Translations under genes and position numbers: made by a program
In this document: positions 46,143 to 57,315 of the stretch, one piece after another
Position numbering within the stretch: position 1 is the stretch's first letter
Layout: the number at the start of each line of letters is the position of its first letter
Notes under the pieces: generated by a model
Databases searched by the model: none
Told to the model about the DNA's origin: nothing
Seen by the model: the letters and a program-made list of their open reading frames with translations, nothing else
Assembly (NCBI GenBank): GCA_001683735.1
Contig: LUGG01000027.1
Location: forward strand, 682,001 to 746,000
Direction: 5' to 3'
Length of the DNA: 64,000 nucleotides
Source of the DNA: Grifola frondosa
Taxonomy: Eukaryota > Basidiomycota > Agaricomycetes > Polyporales > Grifolaceae

Positions 46143-47240
46143 TCATTCGAACCCGCAGGTACTCACCAGAAACTTGCCTCGTAAGCCTAATCTAGACATG
46201 CTGACAGATTCCACACCATTCTCAAGACCCTGGGTGGCAATGAATATCTGCTCGTCCGAATGACAGGTTGTAACACCTACATTTTCTGCGGCGAAAAGCA
46301 GAGACACCTCCCTGGAAGATTGGTCTTCAGCACATTGCGCACAAGTTGAAAACTCAGATGCAAGAGAACAAGGCATAGAAAAGGAATCGATGTTGCCAGG
46401 GGACTCCGAGACAGCTGATTTCGCCAAAACGTCGGCGAGGAGTTCATTCGTCCTGCCTGCCAGGTCCCGAAGATAAGCCTCCGCTCCTTCCATCTCGTGC
46501 ATGCGTACGCTTAAGTTCCGCTCGATGTCTTGAATAGTAAGTAAACCATTCTCTAACCGCTCAAACTTTGATTGATACGTTTTGCGCTGAGCCTTGAGAA
46601 CAGTTATCTCAAGCTCCAATTTTGCAACTTTATTTCTCAGCGAATCAATGCAATCAGTGGAAAGCGGCTCTTGCCCGCTTCTTTTGTTGCGAGCACTGTC
46701 TAATCTAACTTAGCACTAGATAGATTGATATGAAACGTACACTAACCTCCGGCTTGAACGAGCAGTCGTTTCACAGAGCAGAATGACTCCGCAAACTCAT
46801 CTCGAAGCTCGCCGAATTCCACTCCTATTTGTGCGATATGTTTCGCGAGGTCATCCTGCAAATATCTGGCTCAGTTCAGAAAGGAAGGAAGGAGTTGAGC
46901 ATACCTGATGCTGGCGAATATTGTAAGTTGCCCGAAGCAGAGCGGTGTTGCAAGCGCTGAGATTTCCCATTTCCTTTAACGTGCCAGAGAACTGCTCTTC
47001 CCAATAGCGTTCAGCATTGAACAGGTCCCGGACACTAGAAACACATCACAACGACAACGACGAACATGATTTGGTATAAGCATACCCGACTTGCCCGGGC
47101 GGCAGAGAATCGCAGGCAGCTTGGGTGGGTAATAGGGGCCGAGCATCGTCGCGCAGTACTGCAGAAACACTGAGTGCAACTGCCGAGTCGCCAGACATCT
47201 GAGAAATAGAGTTGCAGACTTGAAAGCGCCGCTTTGACAT
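46143..47240 (-). CDS. Hypothetical coiled-coil protein
   Basis: Exons on the minus strand join cleanly. MSKRRFQVCNSISQMSGDSA starts at 47240 and ends before a GTATGC donor near 47085. Then VRDLFNAERYWEEQFSGTLK and NLSACNTALLRATYNIRQHQ, DDLAKHIAQIGVEFGELRDE, and a long last exon with LELEITVLKAQRKTYQSKFE, RLENGLLTIQDIERNLSVRM and YLRDLAGRTNELLADVLAKS. The last exon has heptad-like spacing of hydrophobic residues, indicating a coiled coil of roughly 70 residues. The C-terminal tail to 46143 is low-complexity and may be intronic. No enzymatic domain is visible and I do not recognise the family. The exons show no frameshift, in contrast to the neighbours. Confidence 0.55.
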
Positions 47241-47840
47241 TAAGAAACTTTGAAATGTGCAGGGATTGGCTGTGGTAAAGTGAAAGACGGAGCTCGAACG
47301 GTTAGATCTTTAGAGGCGTGACGCGTAGTATCTCACGCTCACTTGTGCTCAATGTAACTCCTGCCACTTGTACATGCTTTCATCTATATAATCGTACTCA
47401 TATCACCGTCCAGTGCCCATGACCTCTCAACCTTGCAATCCTTAGGTCAGCATGCCGCCGCATAGTCTGTGCCTTCAGCCGCTCATTCTCCATTATCTCC
47501 ATCGGTTTCTGCTGCATCCGCCAGCTGGTGTTTTAACCGGAAACATTTGTGTCTTAAAGAAGCAACATCTTGAGGTGGAGATGAGTCTGCGGTGGAATAA
47601 CAACAGGCAAGAGCCCAGGCTGAGAGGAGTCAATACGCGACGAGGAGCGACAAGGGGCGACTCCGCGCGCTGTGTAGCAGGTGGCCAACGTCTCTGTCTG
47701 CTAGCCCATTTGTTGAAATACTGGTCATACACCTCTGTGGGCCCAACCTCCCTCCCTGCTTTCTGGTAGGCCCTGGAGGTGCGCGCCGATATCGCGCTCC
47801 CGTTTGGCGCCCGACCGGTAAGTAATCACACAATTCTCTA
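47241..47840. other. Spacer between divergent genes
   Basis: The coiled-coil gene reads left and the GH78-like fragment reads right. A plus-strand frame at 47452-47769 exists, but it shows no resemblance to the N-terminus expected for the glycosidase. Confidence 0.25.
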
Positions 47841-47859
47841 CTGCACGTTGGTGATGCGA

Positions 47860-49080
47860 CCTCATCAGTGCCGTATGGCCAGGTAGGTGAATGCGCAAGT
47901 TCTCCGTTTGAAGCTAATTTGCCTGCAGGCGACTTGGGCGTAGCGGTCCCAACGCAATTCGTATCGACAAACGACTTACTGCCCACGCGCAACGCACTGC
48001 CGACCATGTTCGCTGGAGTGCATCCTGTGACCGGTGCGCTGCCCGACTCCGGCCCGCCTCTGAACCAACAGGGCAGCAATACATATCACGCTTGGATGCT
48101 CATCGGCACCTATAACTACTTCCTTTATTCTGGGGACGTCACATGGCTGATACTGTATGGGCCAACTACACGAAGGCGGTCGCGTTCTTGGAGAACAAGG
48201 TCGACAGCTCTGGCCTCTTGAACGTGACGGGCCTGAGGGACTGGGCACGACTTGGACAAGGGGGACATAATGCGGAGGGCAAAGCGTTGTACTATCGAGT
48301 GGGTGCCCAAGTCGATCCGGGTAGTAGATACTCGTTTTCAGTTTCTCCAGGTACTAGCCACTGGTGTGGACCTCGCAAGCCACATCAACGAGTCTTCATT
48401 CGCTATCAGATGGGCTGCCAATGCCTCCGCCCTGAACACCAGATACGAAGCGTTTTGGCTCCCTAGTGAGGGTATGTATCGCGACAACGAGACAACCAGT
48501 TATATGCTCAGGATGCAAATTCGATGGCAATTCTCTTCAACCTCATGACCTCGCCCGAGCAAGCATCGTCCTGACGAAGAATTAGAACGACATCGGGCCG
48601 GTTGCGCCAGAGTTGCCAGACACGATCTCGTCGTTCATCAGTGGGCTGGAGGTATGTTTTCTCGTCCTCTTCCAGTATATAATCGTAATAGTTCAATGGT
48701 TTTTTGCTGCAAGTGCACTTCACGTTGGGCAACGACGAGCGCGCGTTGGACCTCCTAAGACGAGAGTGGGGCTACATGCTCTACACCAACCTCAGCGTCC
48801 AATCTACGCTGCTGGAAGGGTTCACGGCGAATGGCTCCCTCTAGTATGCTTCTTTGGTTCTCCTCAATCACCTTCTCTGACGTCGCACCAAAATCATCGC
48901 AGCTACGATGGATATAGCTACGATGCGTCGTATACAAGTCATTCGCACAGCTGGAGCTCCGGGCCCACTTCCGCGTTGACGTACTACGTCCTTGGACTGA
49001 CGGTGACCGCGACGCAGGCTTCACCTGGTCCGTCGCACCCCACCTCTCTGGGCTGGATGCTGCGTTCCGTTAGACACTCC
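47860..49080 (+). pseudogene. GH78-like (alpha-L-rhamnosidase type) six-hairpin glycosidase, C-terminal part, broken
   Basis: Such enzymes release terminal L-rhamnose from plant glycosides and are normally secreted. Readable blocks in several frames are HPVTGALPDSGPPLNQQGSN, YHAWMLIGTYNYFLYSGDVT (about 48088-48140), WANYTKAVAFLENKVDSSGL, LNVTGLRDWARLGQGGHNAE, FWLPSEGMYRDNETT, PVAPELPDTISSFISGLEV, EWGYMLYTNLSVQSTLLEGF, SYDGYSYDASYTSHSHSWSS and GPTSALTYYVLGLTV. That is the order of the catalytic (alpha/alpha)6 barrel. The N-terminal third and signal peptide are missing and at least three shifts are present, so a pseudogene or a badly read gene. Family assignment is from remembered motif resemblance, not a search. 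Confidence 0.6.
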
Positions 49081-49242
49081 CCGCAATACACATGCGGCAG
49101 TACTCACTGCGCCCGACAACAGCTCTCAATTTTCGTGTATTAACTGCTCAAAATAATGCAAGAAACGGTGTGACTGACTTTCAGTGACCCGGCACAATTT
49201 GATTGTGCATGAGAAATTGGGCATTCTTTGCCGAAGATTGAT

Positions 49243-50195
<953 letters not shown>

Positions 50196-50203
50196 TGATG
50201 TCA

Positions 50204-50360
50204 CAGGCCAGCCGGACCCGGCCGGGATTGTAACTTGTTCCGTAGTTACAGCCCGGCCGGGGTTCTGTATTTTCAGTCCGGCCGGATGTCACTCCGGAAC
50301 ATCTGTCTCCTTTTCGTCAGTCCGGCCGGTGCTCAGGTTCACAGCCTGGCCGGATGCCAA
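50204..50360 (+). repeat. CCGGCCGG-rich subterminal palindromes of the TIR element
   Basis: Short palindromic units of the type CCGGCCGG occur five times within about 150 bp beside the left terminal repeat, with matching units beside the right end (54920-54980). Dense subterminal repeats are a usual feature of transposase-bound DNA transposon ends. Confidence 0.55.
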
Positions 50361-50695
50361 TCGGAGCAGGATGTGTCCATGATCAGTGTGCCCATGCCGG
50401 AGGGATGTCTGGTATAACACCTGTCCAGACAACGTTGGAGCACACCCCACCTATCTGGGATGACAGCCAACCTGCATGCCGAACGTCGGCATCAATACTG
50501 CCCTCAGCATGTTTGTTGTCCGTTTCAGCGAATATTGTTACTGTGCAGCTGGAGTTCGTCGGTGGGCTAGGCCTTACATTCATAGTATATGTGTATGCCA
50601 ATCGGAGCGGCACGGTGGGCTGCGATTTGACAACAATAGGATAGAGGTTACGACGGTCCGGTCTGATGTGATTTCGACAATAAAGAAGGCCTGTA

Positions 50696-51318
50696 AATTA
50701 ACGGAAGATGATGTATTTATCCAGGATGAAAAATGAGTTGCACAGCACCCTTCTGCATCAGCGACTTCTACATCGAAGTTATACGATCTGCCAAGTCGTC
50801 GCCCTACTCCGGTGACGATTTCCTGAATTCGTCATTCATGGGCCACCGGCCACCCATCAAAGTAGTACAGGATGCATTCCATTTGGAGCTAGAGAGCGAC
50901 ATAGAATGTACGGATGGGACTCATTCTCCGGACCGGATCGGGACGGAACAACGCTTACCAAATAGAGGTGTTCATGAAGACCCCTTAATATCGTGAGAAC
51001 CAACCGCAGGCAGTGGCTGTATTGATCTCCCCTATTCACCTTGCATCGTGTTCGTCTGAACCTGCTATCGGAATGTGCATTATATTCAGGAGCATGGGTG
51101 GAGTGTCGGACCGGAAAGAACTGTCCCGGAGTAGACATACGGACCGGGGCAGACATCCGGATGGAATGGTCATTCCGGAGTATAGGTTGACTGTCCGGAT
51201 GACAAAGGCTATCACTGGTGTTCAAACAATGAGTCAAATGAGATCTTTGATGTCACAATATGAGTGGACATTGCAGCCCAATAGTTGGAAGAATGCTCAG
51301 AGCCTTCTGGCCGGACTG
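50696..51318 (+). repeat. Repeat family R, copy A
   Basis: About 620 bp starting TAACGGAAGATGATGTATTT are nearly the same as 62909-63534 (copy B). It lies inside the TIR element and is cut at its right end by element 3 (GACTG at 51314-51318). CCGG-containing strings recur in it. A frame with TMSQMRSLMSQYEWTLQPN is shared with copy B, but I recognise no domain. Confidence 0.8.
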
Positions 51319-51821
51319 TGTTACAACCGGTTGTAAGACTATCGGACGGAACAGCTACTGGTCACATGATGTGTGGCGGTGGCGCTACTTGTTTGCAGGA
51401 CTTTGGAAGGTACGGACATATCCGGTGGCACTTTGTGCACATGACCAAGTACCCCGTATTATTTTCTTTTCTCACGGTGCTGCGGCGCACAGACCAGTTG
51501 CTGCGTAGCAACATTTTATTGGATAGTATGTTTAGTTACTTGCGCACGGACCAGCTAGCTACCTATAAATACTAGGCAGCATCATGTACATACCCTAGTT
51601 TGACCTCTTCGTTACTTCGTTTATACACCGTTGTTCACTTAGACCTTGCCTTTGCGCATTCCTTCGCACTCGCACTTCGTCTCCCTTTCAGTAGGGATAA
51701 TCCATCAAGAAGGGTCATCAGTGACATCGTACTCGGTATAGACCAGTACAAGCATCAAGGCCATTAGGACCACCAGTACCTTTGGTTACCAATTCAGGAA
51801 CCTTAGGGGACGGTCTTAACA
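51319..51821 (+). repeat. Element 3 5' LTR
   Basis: 503 bp, TG...CA bounded. A TATAAATA-like string (about 51561-51569) lies before the probable transcript start. It is followed at once by CTAGGTCAAACTCTACC, the same atypical primer site as in element 2. Confidence 0.88.
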
Positions 51822-52763
51822 CTAGGTCAAACTCTACCAAAACCACTGGTCGAGGAGTTTGAAGAACCCCGACCACATAGTGGAACCGTTGGAAGGAACG
51901 GACCCCTTCCATTGCCCACCACTACCAAGTGTGGTAAAGGGCTGACCCCCCAGTCCAGAAAAGCATCCAACTCAGGAGTCCAGAAGGTCGAAGGACCAAG
52001 GACCAAACGTTGGACGAAGCCGAAGAACGAAAGGCTTGAAGAGCCTAAGCGACCTTTGGAACGTGGTTCGACCCTTTGCATTAGGTCGAAACTATATCAG
52101 AACCGTCGGCTAAGGAGTTTGAAGAACTCAGGGCAGACAGAAACCCCTCGAATCGAACCAGAACCCAGCCGAAGAACCTTGTAGAAGGGACCGATCACCC
52201 CAATATAAAGAAGAACCCAGCTGGCGATACCATTGACACCCCCTTCACGAACCCCCGTCGAACCAGAACCCCGTAGAAGAGTCTAGGACGGCTCGGATAC
52301 AGAATTGAGAGGCGAAGAAATCCTGGAAACCAAGGAGTTCGAAGAACTCGAGTCAGAATCCCGTTGACACCCCCTCTCACGTCTTGACAACGATACCTCC
52401 ACCCGAACATCGAGAGATAAAAGGTGGAAGAATACCCTGTGTAGGAGCTTGAAGAAGCCACCTGCGATACAGACAAGAAGGCACACAATAGACATAACTC
52501 GACTAAACCTCAGGTCGAGCTCTATTGCCTTACAGAACGAACCGGAACCAAGTCCCCATCCCACCTCGATAGGTCGTGGACAGACCAGACTTGAAACGCA
52601 ATTGGGCGTCGAGGAGCTCAGAGAGCCCCGATAGTATCGCAGAAAGGACTGCGTACAGGAAAACCCAATAGAACGAACGCGAATCCCGAAGAAGGGACGA
52701 ACGAGTCCTTTGGCCAAGGACTAGTCCCACTCGGACCACGAAACGCAGAGAACCCCGTACCCA

Positions 52764-53090
52764 GAACGAACCCACCCGTGAACCAGACCAAGTGTGGTTC
52801 ACCGTCGAAACGGAACCAGGTGAACGGATCCACTTGAGAAAGTGTGGTTCACCCCGAACAGATTGTGAACGGATCCACTCGCGAAAGAATCGGGCCCCAG
52901 TTACAGACAGACCCCTACCCCAGAACGAACCCACCCGTGAACTGAACCAGGTGTGGTTCACCGTCGAAACGGAACCAGGTGAACGGATCCACTTGAGAAA
53001 GTGTGGTTCACCCCGGACAGATTGTGAACGGATCCACTTGCAAAAGAATCGGGCCCCAGTTGCAGACAGACCCCTACCCAGACGTACCTT
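52764..53090 (+). repeat. Two-copy tandem repeat, period 159 bp, in element 3 leader
   Basis: The unit starting near GAACCCACCCGTGAAC occurs at about 52768 and 52927. GTGTGGTTCACCGTCG sits at 52792 and 52951, giving the period. Copies differ by a few substitutions. A weaker repeated motif like GGAGTTTGAAGAAC recurs upstream near 51855, 52118 and 52340. Confidence 0.75.
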
Positions 53091-53136
53091 GAGGACCTAG
53101 TAGGCCCAAGATCAGGACAAACCCAGACATAGCATC

Positions 53137-53831
53137 ATGACCAGTACAACCCCGGAAACATCTATGCAGACGAACCCTCCAACGTGGAAAGTACGACCCA
53201 CTATTCAGATGCCCAGTATTGGAGATGAAGCAGACAATCCGTTTATCGACTTTGAACCGATAGACAAGAACCGCTTCACGAATACACCCCTCGTGGAATC
53301 ACCAAGGAGCATTGAATCCACAGACAAGAACCCGTACCACCTTCCCTATCCTTTGAAGAGTGGATGGGAGGAATAACAGAAGGAGCGACAGGACCAGGGG
53401 TACCTGGAGGGGATCCCCCTCAAAAGAACCCCCAGCGGGCGGACGCACCCGATGCAGAAACCCCGTCGAGCTATGGCTTGACAACGGATCTCCTGCCACC
53501 CCTACCCCCCACGTTTGAACAATGGGAGGGAGGAATAGAAGCAGGACGGAAAGGAGTAATGGAACCAGGGACGCCAGGGAAGAACCTTCTTGGCGGGGTC
53601 ACTTTCCACAGACCCAGAAGACCCGGTCGGCCAAGCGAACCTAGAAAACCTGAGGAACTCGCAGGTCCTAGCCGCACCGGAGAACCTAGCAGAGTCGAAG
53701 CACAACAAATGCTTGCAGGCTCAAGCAGGACTGGTGGACCAACCCGATGGGACACACCAATAACTGAACCACTGCCCTACCCCGCACCCACCAACGCCTT
53801 TCATGGACTCCTTGTTGGAGTAGAGCCCTGA
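53137..53831 (+). pseudogene. Element 3 gag-like remnant
   Basis: ATG 53137 opens MTSTTPETSMQTNPPTWKV and stops at 53376. A second frame (53364-53831) continues with GGITEGATGPGVPGG, which parallels GGITGGLTGPGVPGG of element 2 gag, then a Pro/Arg-rich stretch. No capsid-domain motif or CCHC knuckle is present. Reading changes frame near 53815 into the protease. Confidence 0.5.
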
Positions 53832-54262
53832 TCGACAGCGGGGCCAATCACAATGTGCTGTCAAAACGATTGGTGGAACAACACAGGGTCCCCACCAGGA
53901 CTCTACCAGTACCAATCAAGATCGGCCATGCTCACGGGCCATCAAACCAACGTGGATACATCACCGAACAAGTCGAAGGATGTCTTTTCCTTCAGGGAGA
54001 GAAGTTCCCCACCACGTTCTACGTTTACGATCTAGGACCAGAAGAATTGATCTTAGGGCTTCCTTGGATAAGGAAGAACGGCCTAAAGATCGATTGGGAG
54101 AACGAGAACATGGTTATTCCCGACAGAAACGTTCGAATCACGCGGACAACCCTTGCGGTGGGGGCACAGACAATCACCACCCAGGACGAAACCAACTACG
54201 GAGACGATTACCTTTGGGAATCTGACGAAGGGGAACCATCGTTGAAGAAGCGCAAGCTGTAG
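53822..54262 (+). CDS. Element 3 retropepsin-like protease
   Basis: The frame from about 53822 reads RALIDSGANHNVLSKRLVEQ with the aspartic protease motif D-S-G-A (53834-53845). HAHGPSNQRGYITEQVEGCL, the flap region FPTTFYVYDLGPEELILGLP and WIRKNGLKIDW follow, with stop at 54262. This is a complete single retropepsin domain of about 140 residues. It is the only enzyme left in this element. It is entered from the gag-like frame by a shift. Confidence 0.75.
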   Translation, partial: RALIDSGANHNVLSKRLVEQHRVPTRTLPVPIKIGHAHGPSNQRGYITEQVEGCLFLQGEKFPTTFYVYDLGPEELILGLPWIRKNGLKIDWENENMVIPDRNVRITRTTLAVGAQTITTQDETNYGDDYLWESDEGEPSLKKRKL

Positions 54263-54403
54263 TCTTGCAGACACGGCCATATTCCCCGCCCTCATACCCG
54301 ATAAATCGGCTACTCGCTTAGGACATCTCGAATACTCGGATACCCCGGACCCTCTCGTAAAATCTAGGATTCATCGGGGCGATGAATGTTAGAAGGGGGG
54401 TAA

Positions 54404-54901
54404 TGTTACAACCGTTGTAACGACTATCGGACGGAACAGCTACTGGTCACATGATGTGTGGCGGTGGCGCTACTTGTTTGCAGGACTTTGGAAGGTACGG
54501 ACATACGGTGGCACTTTGTGCACATGACCAAGTACCCCGTATTATTTTCTTTTCTCACGGTGCTGCGGCGCACAGACCAGTTGCTGCGTAGCAACATTTT
54601 ATTGGATAGTATGTTTAGTTACTTGCGCACGACCAGCTAGCTACCTATAAATACTAGGCAGCATCATGTACATACCCTAGTTTGACCTTTCGTTACTTCG
54701 TTTATACACCGTTGTTCACTTAGACCTTGCCTTTGCGCATTCCCTTCGCACTCGCACTTCGTCTCCCTTTCAGTAGGGATTAATCCATCAAGAAGGGTCA
54801 TCAGTGACATCGTACTCGGTATAGACCAGTACAAGCATCAAGGCCATTAGGACACCAGTACCTTTGGTTACCAATTCAGGAACTTAGGGGAGGTCTTAAC
54901 A
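54404..54901 (+). repeat. Element 3 3' LTR
   Basis: 498 bp. A polypurine tract (AGAAGGGGGG) lies just upstream at about 54391-54400. Differences from the 5' LTR are nearly all one- or two-base gaps. Confidence 0.88.
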
Positions 54902-54989
54902 GACTGTAATCATGTACTCCGGCTGGACTGCAAATACAGCAAGATGAACAGGCCCGGCCGGGTCCGGGTCCGGCTGGCCTGTGATAACA

Positions 54990-55377
54990 GCCTAAATTCG
55001 TACCTGGCTGGCCTTTGGAACAGCATATATGACTGAATGGGCTCGCTAGAGGACCGCTATTCGCCACCCGGTCGTGGGAAGCTGTGGAAGTCTCATAGGA
55101 CGGATCCGTGATGTATCACGGAACGAATCTACGTGTGAGTTGGTGCCACAATGCCGGCTTAATTTGACCAGGTGGGGCCTAGTGCGCATAAGTGTTGACT
55201 TGTGACCACGCAATGAGCCAACTCCAGGCTCCACGTGCTCAGGCTACTGACCCCGAAGAGAAAAAGGACTTGCCAAGCCACCTTTCTCTAAATGTCGCCG
55301 ACCCACGGATATAAATAATCGCTTAAGAGATAGAACTTGAGAAGTACCAACTACACGAGCCTCAGCCTCTGCACATC
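54990..55377. other. Spacer right of the TIR element
   Basis: The first bases may continue the interrupted kinase (see 49243-50195). The rest shows no family and should contain the promoter of the gene that starts at 55378; TATAAATAA lies at 55310-55318, about 60 bp before the ATG. Confidence 0.35.
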
Positions 55378-56118
55378 ATGTTCTCCACACCCCATGAGGA
55401 CCCCATCTCCTTCATTCAGGATGCTTTGATGCTCTTCCATGCCGTAGATGAGCGAGACGTCATGTCAGGAATGAGGGCGTGGAGCGGGATCTTGGTGTAT
55501 GTCGCCCGGGACAACTTAGGTAAGTGACTAAATGACTAACCAGAGGTTGATGATCATAACTGATCTCCTGCAGCCTTGCTGGACTTTTTTGATCTAGGTC
55601 CCCCCATCGAGGATGCGGAAGGCGTGCGTCGGGTGATGATTGGGGCGTTGGAAGCGCGCTCGAGCTTATTCAAACGGACACGCCGCAACAGCTGATGGCA
55701 GCGCGGGTGGCGGCCGGAGCGGGCCATTGGTGGAATGAGCATATGGAGGACGGTGAGTTGCCCAAACCGTGCTTAGTCATGACTATTAATACAATCTTCA
55801 GCCAACGCGGATCCCGTCGACTCGGATGAAGAGATGGAGCCTCGGGAGATTGAATTGCAGGCCATGCGGGCAGGGCGAGATGAATGGGAGGTGCGTCAGG
55901 AACACCCGGGGCAATCCGTGCATAGCGCCCCGGGCCCAATGCATTTGGACGGCGCTCCTTCCGCAGGCCCGTCCAACCGCGCCGCCCGCCCGTCCCCCAC
56001 CCGTTCGGAATCTCCTCGCATGCGCGGTCATCGCGGTCGCGGTCGTCCGCGTGGCCGCGGTCGTCCGCGTGGCCGTGGTCGTCCGCGTGGCCGACCGAGG
56101 CGTGACGCCGAGGAATGA
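55378..56118 (+). CDS. Unrecognised gene A with Arg/Gly-rich tail
   Basis: The three-exon model is well supported. ATG 55378 (MFSTPHEDPISFIQDALMLF) runs to a GTAAGT donor at 55520; the acceptor CTGCAG is at 55573. Exon 2 begins LLDFFDLGPPIEDAEGV, changes frame by one near 55640 and continues ALELIQTDTPQQLMAARVAA to HWWNEHMED. Exon 3 from 55802 has DPVDSDEEMEPREIELQAMR and ends RGRGRPRGRGRPRGRGRPRG then RPRRDAEE. The tail is made of GRGRPR units encoded by a CGTGGCCG(C/T)GGTCGTC-type repeat and resembles nucleic-acid-binding RGG/AT-hook tails. TATAAATAA stands 60 bp upstream. Function unknown. Confidence 0.55.
56003..56100 (+). repeat. Short tandem repeat coding for GRGRPR units
   Basis: About five imperfect copies of an 18-bp unit (GGTCGTCCGCGTGGCCGC) form the tail of gene A and keep its frame. 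Confidence 0.7.
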
Positions 56119-57270
56119 GGTGAAGCAGGCGAGAAATTTCTTGAACCGCGCCCGATCAATATCTTCTCCAGTATCTACGTATTGTGTATGTACTTATAGC
56201 GGATAGCTGCATCTCGAACCTTGCTTGCGTTTAGTGTTGATACTTGTGGTATTTGTGTATTTCTAAGACATTCATCAACCATCCGGCGCACCATCAACAA
56301 TGAAATCATTCCGGGACCAGGACGGACCCGTCTGTCCTAATATTAGAATGCGGCCGGGGAGCTTCTGCAAATTCCGTAGCACCGTTAGACGGGTCTGGTC
56401 GATATGGGTCATCGACACTGATCTCACGGATCCGGATGGTTTTCTCATAGGACATCCGGCCGATGTTTTCACACAGACTGGCATTCACTGGAAGGAACAG
56501 GATATTTTATCTACCTACTACTCAAAGTATCGGCTTCTTTCCATCCAATGAGGGAGTTTAACGTCAGCATAGGTTAAAACCTCCATGCAAATAAAATTGG
56601 CAAAGCAGACCATTTCGCCTGCAACGGCTTCAACCTCGTGTCCCAATACTTTTCCGCAAAGGCCGATCACGGTCCCGGAACTGTAGCACTTGTCCATCCC
56701 CATGGTCGGAAGCAGTAGCCGCCCTCCAGAGTATGGTCCGACCGTCACCAAAAGATCCATCCAGGGTGCCCGGCGGAATGGGCTCGGGCCACCGCTGGGG
56801 TTGTATAGGATACAGTCCATTTGTAGCTATGGACCACATTATCGAATGCACGGAGCGGAGACTCATACACGGGCCGGAGCGGCACGGACCAACACGTATG
56901 AAACGGGGGCATTCGCGAAGACCCCTCGATATCTGGAGAACTAACAAGCAAGAATGGCTGTATTGTATGTTGAAATCTACACAATATTCACTATGCCTGG
57001 TGTTCGTCCGAAGCTGCTATCGGAATGTCTGCTATATTCACCGGCGCAGCCTAGATTGTCGGACTGGAAAGAACCATCCCGGAGTAGACGTACAGGTACC
57101 AATGGGAGTCGCACGGATCCCGCAAACGGTTCTTATAGCGGTTGCCGCACGATATCTGAGGGACCTTACTCAAGGTGGCTGATAGCCATCGGTGGGTGGC
57201 TCATTCTTATTTGCAGTCAGGCTTAGATATACCCAGAATGAAAATGTGCATCGCTATCGTGCGGAAATAC
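56119..57270. repeat. Repeat family R, diverged copy C and related CCGG-rich sequence
   Basis: 56.30-56.50 kb is CCGG-rich. 56690-57130 aligns in order with copy A: a block like GAATGCACGGAGCGGAGACTC (compare GAATGTACGGATGGGACTC), CGAAGACCCCTCGATAT, GCTATCGGAATGTCTG, and GGACTGGAAAGAACCATC with CCCGGAGTAGACGTAC. Similarity is clearly lower than between copies A and B. No gene is supported here. Confidence 0.6.
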
Positions 57271-57315
57271 ATGATACAACTAAAGAATACCACCAGCGTA
57301 CTGCCCGCATCATCC

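Larger units (their letters stand above)
51314..54906 (+). mobile_element. Element 3: shortened LTR retrotransposon related to element 2
   Basis: LTRs (51319-51821 and 54404-54901) begin TGTTACAAC and end GTCTTAACA, flanked by a 5-bp duplication GACTG (51314-51318, 54902-54906). The inside is only 2.6 kb: a long leader with diverged repeats, a Gly/Pro-rich gag-like piece and a protease. RT, RNase H, integrase and a zinc knuckle are absent. LTR ends, primer-binding string and gag linker resemble element 2, so this is probably a non-autonomous derivative or relative that depends on its enzymes. Confidence 0.88.
50196..54989. mobile_element. Non-autonomous TIR DNA transposon (hAT/KDZ-like ends) carrying a nested LTR element
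   Basis: The left end reads CAGGCCAGCCGGACCCGG (50204 on) and the right end is its inverse (ending at 54981), with matching subterminal strings resembling CTGTATTTTCAGTCCGGCC. The flanks TGATGTCA (50196-50203) and TGATAACA (54982-54989) agree at six of eight positions, consistent with an 8-bp target duplication as made by hAT and KDZ transposases. Without the LTR insertion (51319-54906 including one target copy) the element is about 1.2 kb. No transposase frame is seen inside, so it must move in trans if at all. Confidence 0.6.
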
